Below are positions 25,287 to 33,138 of a stretch of DNA of 64,000 nucleotides, piece by piece. A program made the position numbers and the translations under genes. The DNA lies in the NCBI RefSeq assembly GCF_001463905.1, contig NZ_BBWR01000008.1, positions 248,001 through 312,000 of the forward strand, given 5' to 3'. The stretch's first letter is position 1, and every line of letters starts with the position of its first letter. A model generated the notes under the pieces. The model had not been told where the DNA came from. It saw nothing but the letters and a program-made list of their open reading frames with translations, and searched no databases. This DNA comes from Aureimonas frigidaquae. Lineage in GTDB: Bacteria > Pseudomonadota > Alphaproteobacteria > Rhizobiales > Rhizobiaceae.

Positions 25287-26921
25287 TCAGGCGGCCTCCT
25301 TGATGCCGGCCGGGAGGTCTTCATCCTCCTCGTTGTTGGTGTTGTGCTCGAACAGCTTCAGGACCGGCTGCGTGTTGTCGACCTTGTGGGCGTTCAACGA
25401 TTTATCGTAGATGATCCAGGTGATGCGTCGATCGAGCGACTTCTCGTAGAGCAGGACCGTGATCCGGAGCGGCGTGTTGCGCTTGCCTCGGATTGCGCGC
25501 CGGTAGGCTTGCAGGACGGTAGTGTCGAGGAAGTCCAGCGAGGCGAAAATCATGTGATCGACCTCCTGGTCGCCGCAGAACTGCCAGTTGAAGCCGACGT
25601 CGGCCACCGCCGGCGAGGCGATGATGCAGTTAAGCTTCCCGGCCCGGAAATCCTCGTCGATCCGGCCGCGCTCCTTGGTCGAGACCTTACCGTTCAGGAT
25701 GCCGACCTTCAGGCCGTAGCTCATGGCCAGCTTGGCGATGGCCTCCTGCTGCGGGACGAGTGCGGCGTACACGATGAGCGGCTTGCCGGTGCGCTCGTGG
25801 TCTTCGAAGTGGATGTCGAGCGCTTCCTCCTTTCCTGAGCGCTCACCTGGCATGATGTCGACCTTTCGGTCGCTTTCCGGATCGGACAGGTCCGGGAAGT
25901 GGTTGGGGTGCTCCATGATCTGGCGAGCTCGAATGAACGAGGTGCCGGGCTCGGTCCCGTCGAGGTAGAATTTCTCCAGCTCGACGAGGGCGTCCGTCTC
26001 GAACTTGTCGTAGATCTCGCGCTGCTTGGCGTTCATCTGGACGTACTCGGGGATGATGACCTTGGCCTCCGGCCCGTACACCATCTCGAACGTCCGGCGG
26101 ATGCCGTGGCGGCCGAAGATCTCCGACAGCTTCTCGTGATTGCGCCAGTGATCGAGCTTCCCGGTGAAGGGGTCCTCGACCGCGTGGTAGTAGTAGAAGC
26201 TGTTGTAGGATGGGTAGTAGCGGGGCTCGATCACCCGGACTGCGGGGTAGGCCGAGTCCAGTCGGCCGTTCACGAGCGTGCCGGTCATGGCGATGAACCA
26301 GTCCATCCGCTCCATGCAGCGGTAGAAGGATTGGGTGCGACGGGAGCTGTCGCGCTTGAAGCCCTTGTGGATCTCGTCGACGTGGACCGCCTTCACGAAG
26401 GAGGGCAGCTTGTTCCAGTCCGATGCGAACCGGTCGAAGCCCATGAGGAAGACTTTGGCTCGTCCCGGGTTGACGAGTTGGGGAGGGATCTTGCCGTAGG
26501 CGGCGGCCCGGTGTTCGTCGACCGTGCATGCGTCGTCCACAATCTGGAGGCGTTGCAGGGTTCGGAGCGTAACTTTCTCACTCTTGTATGGCTCGAACTT
26601 GCTGGTGCCCCGCCAAGTCCGCAGCTTTTCAATTAGTTTGAACTGCGGTGGCGACAGTGGCTTCAGCCCGTCGACGATCACGACTTCGTCGTCCTCGAAA
26701 TCGGTGAAGCGGTGGAGCTCATCCTTGTTCTTCTTGAGGAGCGACTTGGGCATGACCCAGACGGTGCCGACGCCCTTCTGGGACCATAGCCACCACTGCA
26801 TGACGCAAACCGATGGCGTCTTGCCGGTGCCGGGGTCGCTGAGGTTGAGGCATTTCGGGCTCGCCATGTAATAGGCGAGGTCGGCGATCTGGTAGTCGCG
26901 GAGACTGACGCCTTCGTACAT
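25287..26921 (-). CDS. Superfamily 2 DNA helicase (SNF2/UvsW-like)
   Basis: The 544-residue protein has Walker A DPGTGKT (about residues 29-35), a DEIH box near 181, motif III-like AMTGTLVNG and C-terminal helicase motifs ending in QAYRRAIRGKRN. Phage and SNF2-like enzymes of this type remodel forks or branched DNA, which fits a recombination-based replication module with the SbcCD-like pair. I placed the start at MYEGVSLRDY (26921) because the Q-motif region begins there; the frame extends upstream through the neighbouring small gene. Confidence 0.85.
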   Translation of the reverse strand: MYEGVSLRDYQIADLAYYMASPKCLNLSDPGTGKTPSVCVMQWWLWSQKGVGTVWVMPKSLLKKNKDELHRFTDFEDDEVVIVDGLKPLSPPQFKLIEKLRTWRGTSKFEPYKSEKVTLRTLQRLQIVDDACTVDEHRAAAYGKIPPQLVNPGRAKVFLMGFDRFASDWNKLPSFVKAVHVDEIHKGFKRDSSRRTQSFYRCMERMDWFIAMTGTLVNGRLDSAYPAVRVIEPRYYPSYNSFYYYHAVEDPFTGKLDHWRNHEKLSEIFGRHGIRRTFEMVYGPEAKVIIPEYVQMNAKQREIYDKFETDALVELEKFYLDGTEPGTSFIRARQIMEHPNHFPDLSDPESDRKVDIMPGERSGKEEALDIHFEDHERTGKPLIVYAALVPQQEAIAKLAMSYGLKVGILNGKVSTKERGRIDEDFRAGKLNCIIASPAVADVGFNWQFCGDQEVDHMIFASLDFLDTTVLQAYRRAIRGKRNTPLRITVLLYEKSLDRRITWIIYDKSLNAHKVDNTQPVLKLFEHNTNNEEDEDLPAGIKEAA

Positions 26922-26926
26922 TAGAT

Positions 26927-27112
26927 TTACTCGTATTCGACAGCCTGCTTGATGGTACGTGCGCCAGCACATTCTGCAACTCGTGGACTGATGCGCTGTC
27001 CAAGAAGGCGGCTGCGGACCACCGGCACCAGCTGAGCTGCAATCGTTAGCCGGGAGCGCTGTGACCACGGGAATTGTTCATCAATCGACTGGGGACTGTG
27101 ATAAAGCGGCAA
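26927..27112 (-). CDS. Small hypothetical phage protein
   Basis: The 61-residue frame opens with TTG at 27112 and ends five bases before the helicase start. The sequence is basic (SRLTIAAQLVPVVRSRLLGQ). It overlaps the preceding small gene by 32 bases and has no clear ribosome site. Close packing is the main support. Confidence 0.35.
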   Translation of the reverse strand: MPLYHSPQSIDEQFPWSQRSRLTIAAQLVPVVRSRLLGQRISPRVAECAGARTIKQAVEYE

Positions 27113-27269
27113 GGAGTCGTCTGCGGAGTTTCACATCCTTCTCCAATCGCAGGGCGAGGCTGAAATGCCCTCGTACATATCGATCTAGCCTTCCGTCGCT
27201 TTTGGCGCTTTGTAAGCCACGCATCGCGACCCAGTAGTGCTGCATCGTTCGGTCAACTGTTTCGGACAT
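27081..27269 (-). CDS. Small helical phage protein
   Basis: The 62-residue product starts at the ATG at 27267-27269, which shares its A with the TGA of the preceding frame (TGATG). It is basic and helical (SLALRLEKDVKLRRRLLAAL). Function unknown; the stop/start coupling supports it being real. Confidence 0.5.
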   Translation of the reverse strand: MSETVDRTMQHYWVAMRGLQSAKSDGRLDRYVRGHFSLALRLEKDVKLRRRLLAALSQSPVD

Positions 27270-27523
27270 CAAGGCGAGAACTCCGTTTGCTTTACGTTTC
27301 GCTCATGCACGAAGCCGGAGCCGCGCAGGGATGCAAGGGTTCGCAGCGCCGGTCCCTTGATGATCGGCATTGAGCTGGTCTGGATCTCCAGCATGAGCTG
27401 GATTTGGCTGGGGTCATGGGCGATACCTTTCAGATTGATCGTCCGCAGGTATTGTATTGGCGCTCCGTTGTTCCAATTTGAACGGGCTGTCTGTTGGGTA
27501 TTATAGTGCGAGTTGATTTCTAT
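27269..27523 (-). CDS. Small hypothetical protein, start codon unclear
   Basis: A frame of about 84 codons with natural-looking composition (for example PIQYLRTINLKGIAHDPSQI and SMPIIKGPALRTLASLRGSG) ends in TGA, which overlaps the next gene's ATG by one base. I found no ATG, GTG or TTG in the expected position; the frame first becomes plausible at an ATA near 27523, and an internal ATG gives about 46 residues. The start is unresolved, but the stop/start coupling argues for a real gene. It contains one copy of the recurrent TATTATAGT motif in reverse. Confidence 0.4.
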   Translation of the reverse strand: MEINSHYNTQQTARSNWNNGAPIQYLRTINLKGIAHDPSQIQLMLEIQTSSMPIIKGPALRTLASLRGSGFVHERNVKQTEFSP

Positions 27524-27714
27524 GCGGGTTCGGCGTGTGTGAACGTCCGATCGTTGTAGGCCACATTGTAGCCTTCGAGTTCTTCGGCCAGGCAGTGGGT
27601 GAAGGCGCCGTCTGCGGCGTCCGCCAGAGTCTCGTCGTCGTCTGTCGGTTGATCGATGACGAAGCTATGGGTGACCACCTCCGTGAGATAGACACGAACG
27701 CGATTTTGAACCAT
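27520..27714 (-). CDS. Small acidic phage protein
   Basis: The 64-residue acidic protein (IDQPTDDDETLADAADGAF in the middle) starts with ATG at 27714. No family recognised. Its place in the tightly packed minus-strand run and its composition support a real early phage gene. Confidence 0.5.
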   Translation of the reverse strand: MVQNRVRVYLTEVVTHSFVIDQPTDDDETLADAADGAFTHCLAEELEGYNVAYNDRTFTHAEPA

Positions 27715-27729
27715 TAAGGAGACCTTGAA

Positions 27730-27978
27730 TTGCTGGAGATGACAATGATGGCCAAGCGAGAGTCGTTAGACTTCACGGACCGGTCGATGGATGAGCTGGA
27801 CGCTATCCACGAGGCGGTGATGAATGCGCGCGAGAAGGCGACGATCAACAAGCAGAACGAGCTGATCGCCGACTACATGAAACTGCGCGCTGAGATGGTG
27901 AAGTACGGCGTCGAGAGCGACGAGAAGCTGCCGAAGTTCCGGCAGCGGGGCTGGAAGCGGAAGACGACCGCGCACTAA
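27730..27978 (+). CDS. Small coiled-coil protein with basic tail
   Basis: The 82-residue plus-strand gene is embedded in a minus-strand run. AAGGAG at 27716 lies eight bases before a TTG at 27730; an ATG at 27745 with GGAG upstream is the alternative start. It has a charged helical body (MDELDAIHEAVMNAREKA) and a basic end (FRQRGWKRKT). It vaguely recalls truncated H-NS-type proteins, but no family motif is certain. It converges with the gene at 27975, overlapping it by 4 bases. Confidence 0.55.
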   Translation: MLEMTMMAKRESLDFTDRSMDELDAIHEAVMNAREKATINKQNELIADYMKLRAEMVKYGVESDEKLPKFRQRGWKRKTTAH

Positions 27979-28610
27979 GCCGCGCGGTCGAGCCCGTATT
28001 TCTCGACCCACCAGGCCACGAATACCTTCGCGTCCGGTGTGTCCCTGGCATGCTTCCTGACCTCGGTCTCTTCCAGGCCGAGGTCTTCCATTTTTAGGGC
28101 GTATGGTTGAAGCGCAGCTTCGACGCCCCACCGCCACTGTTTCAGCGTGTACCGCTCACGCAGCGAGTCCGCCGCCGGCTTTGCTGGTGGCAGATGACCG
28201 TTTGGGAATTGCTCCCAGTCGATCATGTCGACCACATCCGGAATGAACTCCCAGTCGTAGGCGATGCCGTCGAGCAGATCCTGATCGAGCTGGTCGTAGA
28301 TCTCCAGCGCGCGCTTCCCGATCTCGATCGAAGCGTGTCGCAGCTCGACTGATCCGATGTTCTCCCGCACCCGGCAGACTTCCGGCTGCTTCCGGTCCGT
28401 GAGTTGGTTGAGCTCCTCCCAGACGCAGAGCGCGGCTTCCATTTCAAGGTGCGAGTATTCCTTGCGCAGCCGGTCCTCCAGGTCCTTGGCATGTTCGTGA
28501 GAGAGGATCAGGTCGGCGGCCAGTCCTGTCATCCTCGGTGTCAGCCGCACGACCGTGTATTTGGTCAGCTTGCTGAAGCGGACGACGACGCCTTTCAGGG
28601 AGATGGTCAT
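27975..28610 (-). CDS. Hypothetical phage protein
   Basis: The 211-residue protein is acidic and rich in Trp and Tyr in its second half (YTLKQWRWGVEAALQPYALK). The start at 28610 (MTISLKGVVVRF) is chosen because it overlaps the upstream gene's stop by 4 bases; the frame extends to 28679 without a ribosome site. No family recognised. Confidence 0.6.
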   Translation of the reverse strand: MTISLKGVVVRFSKLTKYTVVRLTPRMTGLAADLILSHEHAKDLEDRLRKEYSHLEMEAALCVWEELNQLTDRKQPEVCRVRENIGSVELRHASIEIGKRALEIYDQLDQDLLDGIAYDWEFIPDVVDMIDWEQFPNGHLPPAKPAADSLRERYTLKQWRWGVEAALQPYALKMEDLGLEETEVRKHARDTPDAKVFVAWWVEKYGLDRAA

Positions 28611-28969
28611 GCTGCAAGCTCCAATTGGGGGCGCTGTCTCGCGAGCCAGTCCTGCATCCACTGCAGGTCGGCTTGCCATGAGGCCTTCAGGTCCTCACGG
28701 CGTTCGAGCTCGGGCACCAGGGCCTCGATCGCCTTCGCGAAATAGTCGCGGGAGTAGAACGGGCCGAAGTTGTAGGGGCGGTAGGGGTGAAGCCGCGCAC
28801 CGCGCGGCATCGTGTGGTTCCAGATCATCCGCAGGGTGAAGAAGACGTGGCGCGTCTCCATCTCGCTCGGGTGGTAGGGCTTGCCATACCGGTCCCGCCA
28901 CCGCCATGTGCTGGCGGGGGCGAGGTCAGGGCATGCAGCTACTCGGCTGAGGGTAGCGACTTGTCGCAT
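28607..28969 (-). CDS. Hypothetical phage protein
   Basis: The 120-residue product from the ATG at 28969 is rich in aromatic and Arg residues (MIWNHTMPRGARLHPYRPYN) and ends in a helical LQWMQDWLARQRP. The open frame runs on to 29176 but the upstream part lies opposite the zinc-ribbon gene. Overlap by 4 bases with the next gene supports its end. Function unknown. Confidence 0.55.
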   Translation of the reverse strand: MRQVATLSRVAACPDLAPASTWRWRDRYGKPYHPSEMETRHVFFTLRMIWNHTMPRGARLHPYRPYNFGPFYSRDYFAKAIEALVPELERREDLKASWQADLQWMQDWLARQRPQLELAA

Positions 28970-28996
28970 GGTTGAGTGTTCTCTATTTGTTCGGCG

Positions 28997-29233
28997 ATGG
29001 ATCGCATCGCGGATATGGTTGGGAAGGACTTGTGCCTGGTCGTCGTGTGCATGAGATGCCCACGTCAGGGCGCGCTGCGTGTCGATACGCTGCGTCGGAA
29101 GAAGCCATGGGTTGAGGTGATCAGCGATGTGCAGTTCGTCTGCAGCAATTGCGGCAGCCGAGATCTCACCATCCATGTCTGGAGCGAGAAGACGATGCGC
29201 GGCTGGAAACGCGCGGAGCTGATAAGGCTTTAG
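28997..29233 (+). CDS. Small zinc-ribbon protein
   Basis: The 78-residue plus-strand protein contains CMRC and CSNC pairs about 32 residues apart, the spacing of a zinc ribbon, with strands between. The ATG at 28997 is preferred to the earlier frame opening at 28976; no strong ribosome site is visible. Its role is unknown; it could bind nucleic acid. Confidence 0.5.
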   Translation: MDRIADMVGKDLCLVVVCMRCPRQGALRVDTLRRKKPWVEVISDVQFVCSNCGSRDLTIHVWSEKTMRGWKRAELIRL

Positions 29234-29400
29234 CGGAGCGAGGCTTCCAGGATCTCAGCCTCACGCAGGTGGATCACCGCGAGCTCGGCATGCTCGGGGC
29301 AGTTGTTGGCCCGAGCTCGGCAGTGGTGGTCGAGGGCGAGCTCACGGTGGTGGACGGCGAGCTCGCGGAGGGTCAGTTCAGGCTGCAGCTGCAAGGTCAT
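29230..29400 (-). CDS. Short Leu/Glu-rich protein
   Basis: The 56-residue frame starts at the ATG at 29398-29400 directly behind GAGGAGG, inside the 3' end of the gene at 29378. It encodes a helical, His-, Leu- and Glu-rich peptide (RELAVHHRELALDHH). Repeated GAGCTCG codon pairs make the region look repetitive. It is probable but not certain. Confidence 0.4.
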   Translation of the reverse strand: MTLQLQPELTLRELAVHHRELALDHHCRARANNCPEHAELAVIHLREAEILEASLR

Positions 29401-29710
29401 CCTCCTCGGGCTGGACGTTCAGAATGATCAGGCCGTTGCCCTGGTGGATGGCGTCGAGCAGGTCGCGGGCTTCGTTCGCTTGCTTGTCGAACTGCTCGGC
29501 GAGCCGCATGGCTGTGGTACGATCGATGTTCATAACCGCATGCTCATCGGGGGCTGGAAGGTAGCGTCGGAAAGCCTTCGCATTCTCCTCAAACTTCTCG
29601 GCCGCGATGAGGAGTGCCGACTGGAGCGTAGCGGTGTCATCGGTGGTGAGGTGATTGGCGCCGTCATCGGCGAACGGAATGTTCAGCGTCGGAATAGGGG
29701 CGAGCTTCAT
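29378..29710 (-). CDS. Hypothetical helical phage protein
   Basis: The 110-residue protein starts MKLAPIPTLNIPFADD and continues as amphipathic helices (ALLIAAEKFEENAKAFRRYL) with an acidic tail. No family recognised. It lies in the packed minus-strand run. Confidence 0.55.
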   Translation of the reverse strand: MKLAPIPTLNIPFADDGANHLTTDDTATLQSALLIAAEKFEENAKAFRRYLPAPDEHAVMNIDRTTAMRLAEQFDKQANEARDLLDAIHQGNGLIILNVQPEEDDLAAAA

Positions 29711-29755
29711 CGTGGCTCCTCCAGGGGCAGGGTTGGCTTTGGAATGGGGTGGTGG

Positions 29756-29926
29756 TTAGGTGGTCTTCTCGACCACGTATCCATGCTTAGTCAGGGCCGT
29801 CAGGATTGCGTCTGCCTCGGGCAGAAAGCTCTCCCACATAGATCGACCTTCGAAGCGGGTGTTCTCGGGCAAGGCCTTCGTTTGGCACAATGCGCGGGCT
29901 ATGATTTCGCTAGGGGTCTTGGTCAT
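29756..29926 (-). CDS. Short phage protein
   Basis: The 56-residue frame from ATG 29926 reads MTKTPSEIIARALCQT then a Trp/Glu-rich middle and ends KHGYVVEKTT. The composition is protein-like, it has one start and one stop, and it continues the minus-strand run at its upstream end. Unknown function. Confidence 0.5.
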   Translation of the reverse strand: MTKTPSEIIARALCQTKALPENTRFEGRSMWESFLPEADAILTALTKHGYVVEKTT

Positions 29927-30386
29927 CGCTTGATATCCCCAATGGCTGGGGCTATCTTACAGGAGTGAGGCCGGGTGCGCTAACACCCGACCCCATTTCG
30001 ACTACATGTTCAGGAATGCAACCCGGAGTTTGGCACGCCAGCCACTCCGGGTTTTCCTTACAGTAATCGTGATCACAAATGGCATAACCATCAGCTCTCA
30101 CTCCTTTCGAGGGGCAAGCCTGTTGCCACAGCTGCGGCGGCTCATCCTCCGCAGTTAGCGCCGGGCTGGCACGACGCTTGCTGCTTCGCCCTCGAAACGC
30201 GGATTGTATAGGGTGATCAGGTTAACGGTCTATTTGGGGCAACGGGAGCTGGAGCGCACTCTACTCTAGTCATTGACGTGTCCGTCGAGAAGTACGACCA
30301 TACAATCTCAGGGACAGCATACCATTAGTGGTGGCTGCAGCCTTCGCTAGCCTGAGCAGAAACCCCAACTTTTTTGAGGCGTGGGC
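29927..30386. promoter_or_regulatory. Non-coding junction between the phage run and the envelope-gene block
   Basis: No convincing gene is seen in these 460 bases. A 10-base inverted repeat (AACCCGGAGT at 30020-30029, ACTCCGGGTT at 30044-30053) is followed on the plus strand by TTCC, a possible bidirectional terminator. Base composition drops toward the plus-strand gene at 30387. Promoters for the minus-strand run and for the plus-strand gene must lie here, but none can be assigned. Confidence 0.4.
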
Positions 30387-31169
30387 ATGAGGGCAATATT
30401 TCCGACACTGATCGTAGGAATGCTAGGAATAGGAACTGCGAACGCTGCCGACGTAGTGGCGCCGATGGCTCCGGTGACCTACAAGACAGATCGCGATAAC
30501 TGGCAATTCGCGTTCTCCCCGTACCTGTGGGTTGCTGGTCTCGACGGTAAAATGGCCCAGTTTGGATCGCCGGTTGTCGACGTGAATGAGAGCTTTGGCG
30601 ACATCCTAAAAGACTTCGACGTTGGGTTCATGTCCGTTGCAGAGGCTCGCAAAGGGGATTTCAGCATATTCAATGACCTACAATACAGTAAGGTCTCGTC
30701 CGACGCGACGACGCCGCTTGGTATTCTCGCAACTAGCATAAATGCCGAGTCTACCACGTTTGCTGGGTTGTTAGGAGCAGGCTACACGGTCGCGAGCTCA
30801 GAAGCAGGGTTTATCGACGTTGCTGTTGGCGCCAGGCTGTGGTCTGTGGATACGGATCTAACCTTTTATGGCGGCCTGCTCGACGGTCAGAAAGTGTCAG
30901 ACGGCGACACTTGGATAGATGGGCTAGTTGGGTTCCGTGGCAATTATAACTTCACCCCACGGTTGTATATGACTGGATGGGGATTAGTCGGTGCTGGGCA
31001 AGCCGATCTCGACTGGGACGTTACAGCAGGACTGGGATCTCACATTAATGAGCGCTTTTCTTCAATAATCGGGTATCGAGCACTCGGCGTTGACTACAGC
31101 AATAACGAAGGCTTTGTATTCGACGTCATTCAGCATGGTCCAATATTGGGCGTAGTGGCGCACTTTTAA
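30387..31169 (+). CDS. Outer-membrane beta-barrel protein
   Basis: The 260-residue protein has a signal peptide ending TANA (about residues 1-20) and alternating-strand sequence typical of small outer-membrane porin-like barrels: WQFAFSPYLWVAGLDGK, GFRGNYNFTPRLYMTGW and a C-terminal aromatic Phe (VVAHF). GAGG lies eight bases before the ATG at 30387. Codon use and GC are clearly lower than in the flanking phage genes, which suggests separate acquisition. Its ligand is unknown. Confidence 0.75.
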   Translation: MRAIFPTLIVGMLGIGTANAADVVAPMAPVTYKTDRDNWQFAFSPYLWVAGLDGKMAQFGSPVVDVNESFGDILKDFDVGFMSVAEARKGDFSIFNDLQYSKVSSDATTPLGILATSINAESTTFAGLLGAGYTVASSEAGFIDVAVGARLWSVDTDLTFYGGLLDGQKVSDGDTWIDGLVGFRGNYNFTPRLYMTGWGLVGAGQADLDWDVTAGLGSHINERFSSIIGYRALGVDYSNNEGFVFDVIQHGPILGVVAHF

Positions 31170-31339
31170 CGCAGCTTAAGGTTTCTAAGGCGGGCGAGGC
31201 ACGTTTACGAGTGCGGCTCGCTCTTGCTATTACCGTGACGCCGCAGCGACCACCCTTGTGTACAGAAAACCAGAAAGTCCGGAGCTTAGGCTCCGACCTT
31301 TCTGGCAGAAAATTGTACGCTTGCGAAGCAGGCTTGTAT

Positions 31340-32881
31340 TCACTCGACTTTTATCGCGGGCGGAAGGTCGTAGATCGCTCGATCATAAACCCCTTCGATC
31401 AGCTGTTGGTCGGGAGCGTATGCACGAATGCCACTAAGAAAGCGGCCTGACGCCGGCGTGGGCAACCAGTTGGCCTCTTTATCCTTGCCTGGCGACTCGT
31501 GCTGCAGATACAGCGTGACCGTACCATCATCGTTCGTAATCAGGTCGTTGTCGCTGCCCAACGTGTAGCGGTTCAGGGGATTGGGAACCGTGTACAGGTT
31601 TGATGCATCGTACATTGTGAAGGACCAAAAACCGGGCTCTTTGAACGGCGGCGGGAGGAATGTGATTGTGTATTTGTTCTCTCCCATAGTCGGCTGGTTC
31701 TCGCTATCGAGGAACAAGCCAACATAGATCGCCTCCTCAAGGGTGTTACCGCTCAATCCCCAGCGGGTAACCAGTGCGCGGTTCAAATAGTCGGTACGAA
31801 AATTGCCTGTCGACGGCCAGAACCAGTTCCAGCCGTTCCGTAGTCCGCCCGGGGGGAATGCTGGCAGGGTTTTCGTGCTAATTTCTTCCGCCGCTTGCTT
31901 CATCGCGTCTAGGAATAGGGGATTGACCTTCGAACGATCCCATTGCTTGCCAAGCTCCAACCCCAGTGGGGCGAACAGTGGGAGCAGCGCTTTCACCTCG
32001 GCCTCAGGCGGCGGATTTTCGTTGATAACGTTCGAGAGAATCTCCCAAAATTGCAGTGGATCCTTGAAACTGTTGATGCTTACCGGGAGTTTTGGGTCAC
32101 TGTATTCCGGTACCGGGTAGTCGTAATCGACGGGCGCGAGCGGCTCTTTGCCCAGATACTCAGATGTACCGGTGACCGTGATTGCGCTGAGCGTCTCCCG
32201 TGCCCCTTCTAGATCAGAGGGGTTCTTGATATGAACACGCGGTTGGAGCATCACCCAACGTGTCGGGGAGTAAATGCGCTTCACCCCAGCAGGCAGGTCG
32301 CCTTTCCATCCTGGGCCAATTAGCGCGAATGTGCCACCCTCATAGCCTGTCGCAACGCCGCCTGCATAGGCGAATGCATTAGTGTACATGTCGAGAATCT
32401 CGACCATGTAATATCGACCGTTGGAGTTCGGCACGGTAAGAATTATTGGCTCTGGACCGAGATCCATGAAGCCGAACCCATAAACCGTATTCACATTCGG
32501 CGAAACGTATCCGGACTTTTCGGAAAGCTCTGGTGTGGAAACGTCTTCCATTCGCCAGAAAGCGTTTGGCTTTGCGTTCGCGCCTTCCCGCAGAGCGTCA
32601 TTATAGCGGAGACCGTACAGCGTCACCGCTGGTGTGCCCCACACTGTGGCCTGAACGGCCAGGGTGTAGGCGTAGTTTCTAACGGCGTCATCCAATTCCT
32701 TCGACTGAGCGGGAAGGCCTTCCTTCAACGTCTCTCCGTTGAGGTGCCAGTACTCAAAGGCGCTGGTGTCGTAGACTGCCTTCGGCGGGTCGGCTTGCTG
32801 AGCTCCGGCAGGGGCAAGGAGCGCCCCTTCCGCAACAACAAGCGCCATACCAAGGCTGATGAAGCGCTTCCGCATTCCCAT
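31340..32881 (-). CDS. DUF1254/DUF1214-domain exported protein
   Basis: The 513-residue protein has a signal peptide ending AGAQQ (about residues 1-28). The DUF1254 half contains NVNTVYGFGFMDLGPEPIIL and YYMVEILDMYTNAFAYAGG; the DUF1214 half ends with FWSFTMYDASN and TPASGRFLSGIRAYAP. The family is widespread and periplasmic, with unclear function. It is convergent with the barrel gene at 30387 and divergent from that at 33139, making a three-gene envelope block unlike its phage-like surroundings. Confidence 0.88.
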   Translation of the reverse strand: MGMRKRFISLGMALVVAEGALLAPAGAQQADPPKAVYDTSAFEYWHLNGETLKEGLPAQSKELDDAVRNYAYTLAVQATVWGTPAVTLYGLRYNDALREGANAKPNAFWRMEDVSTPELSEKSGYVSPNVNTVYGFGFMDLGPEPIILTVPNSNGRYYMVEILDMYTNAFAYAGGVATGYEGGTFALIGPGWKGDLPAGVKRIYSPTRWVMLQPRVHIKNPSDLEGARETLSAITVTGTSEYLGKEPLAPVDYDYPVPEYSDPKLPVSINSFKDPLQFWEILSNVINENPPPEAEVKALLPLFAPLGLELGKQWDRSKVNPLFLDAMKQAAEEISTKTLPAFPPGGLRNGWNWFWPSTGNFRTDYLNRALVTRWGLSGNTLEEAIYVGLFLDSENQPTMGENKYTITFLPPPFKEPGFWSFTMYDASNLYTVPNPLNRYTLGSDNDLITNDDGTVTLYLQHESPGKDKEANWLPTPASGRFLSGIRAYAPDQQLIEGVYDRAIYDLPPAIKVE

Positions 32882-33138
32882 TCTCCGAGATTTTTATAGG
32901 GGCTGATAATCACGCATCCCTCGGATAAGGGCATAGAAAAATCGACGTTGTAAGTGGGAGACGTCAAAATATTTTTCCTTGCTAAACTTCCGTATACAGA
33001 TGTAGCGTTGATGCGATATTTGCTGTGGGCTGAAATCGTTTTCTCCCACGGCATTATTGTGCGCTGAAATCTAAGATCAACTATAGCAGATTTGTTCCAA
33101 AATCGATGCAGCAGTTTGCCTCGCCTCGTTGGGTGGAG

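Noticed and set aside
25899-26636. 245-codon plus-strand frame
   Set aside because: It is antisense to the helicase gene, has no ribosome site and reads as Val/Glu/Leu shadow sequence.
29270-29370. Repeated GAGCTCG units as a possible CRISPR or iteron array
   Set aside because: Spacing is irregular, the units are only 7 bases long, and they are explained by Glu-Leu codons of a small frame.
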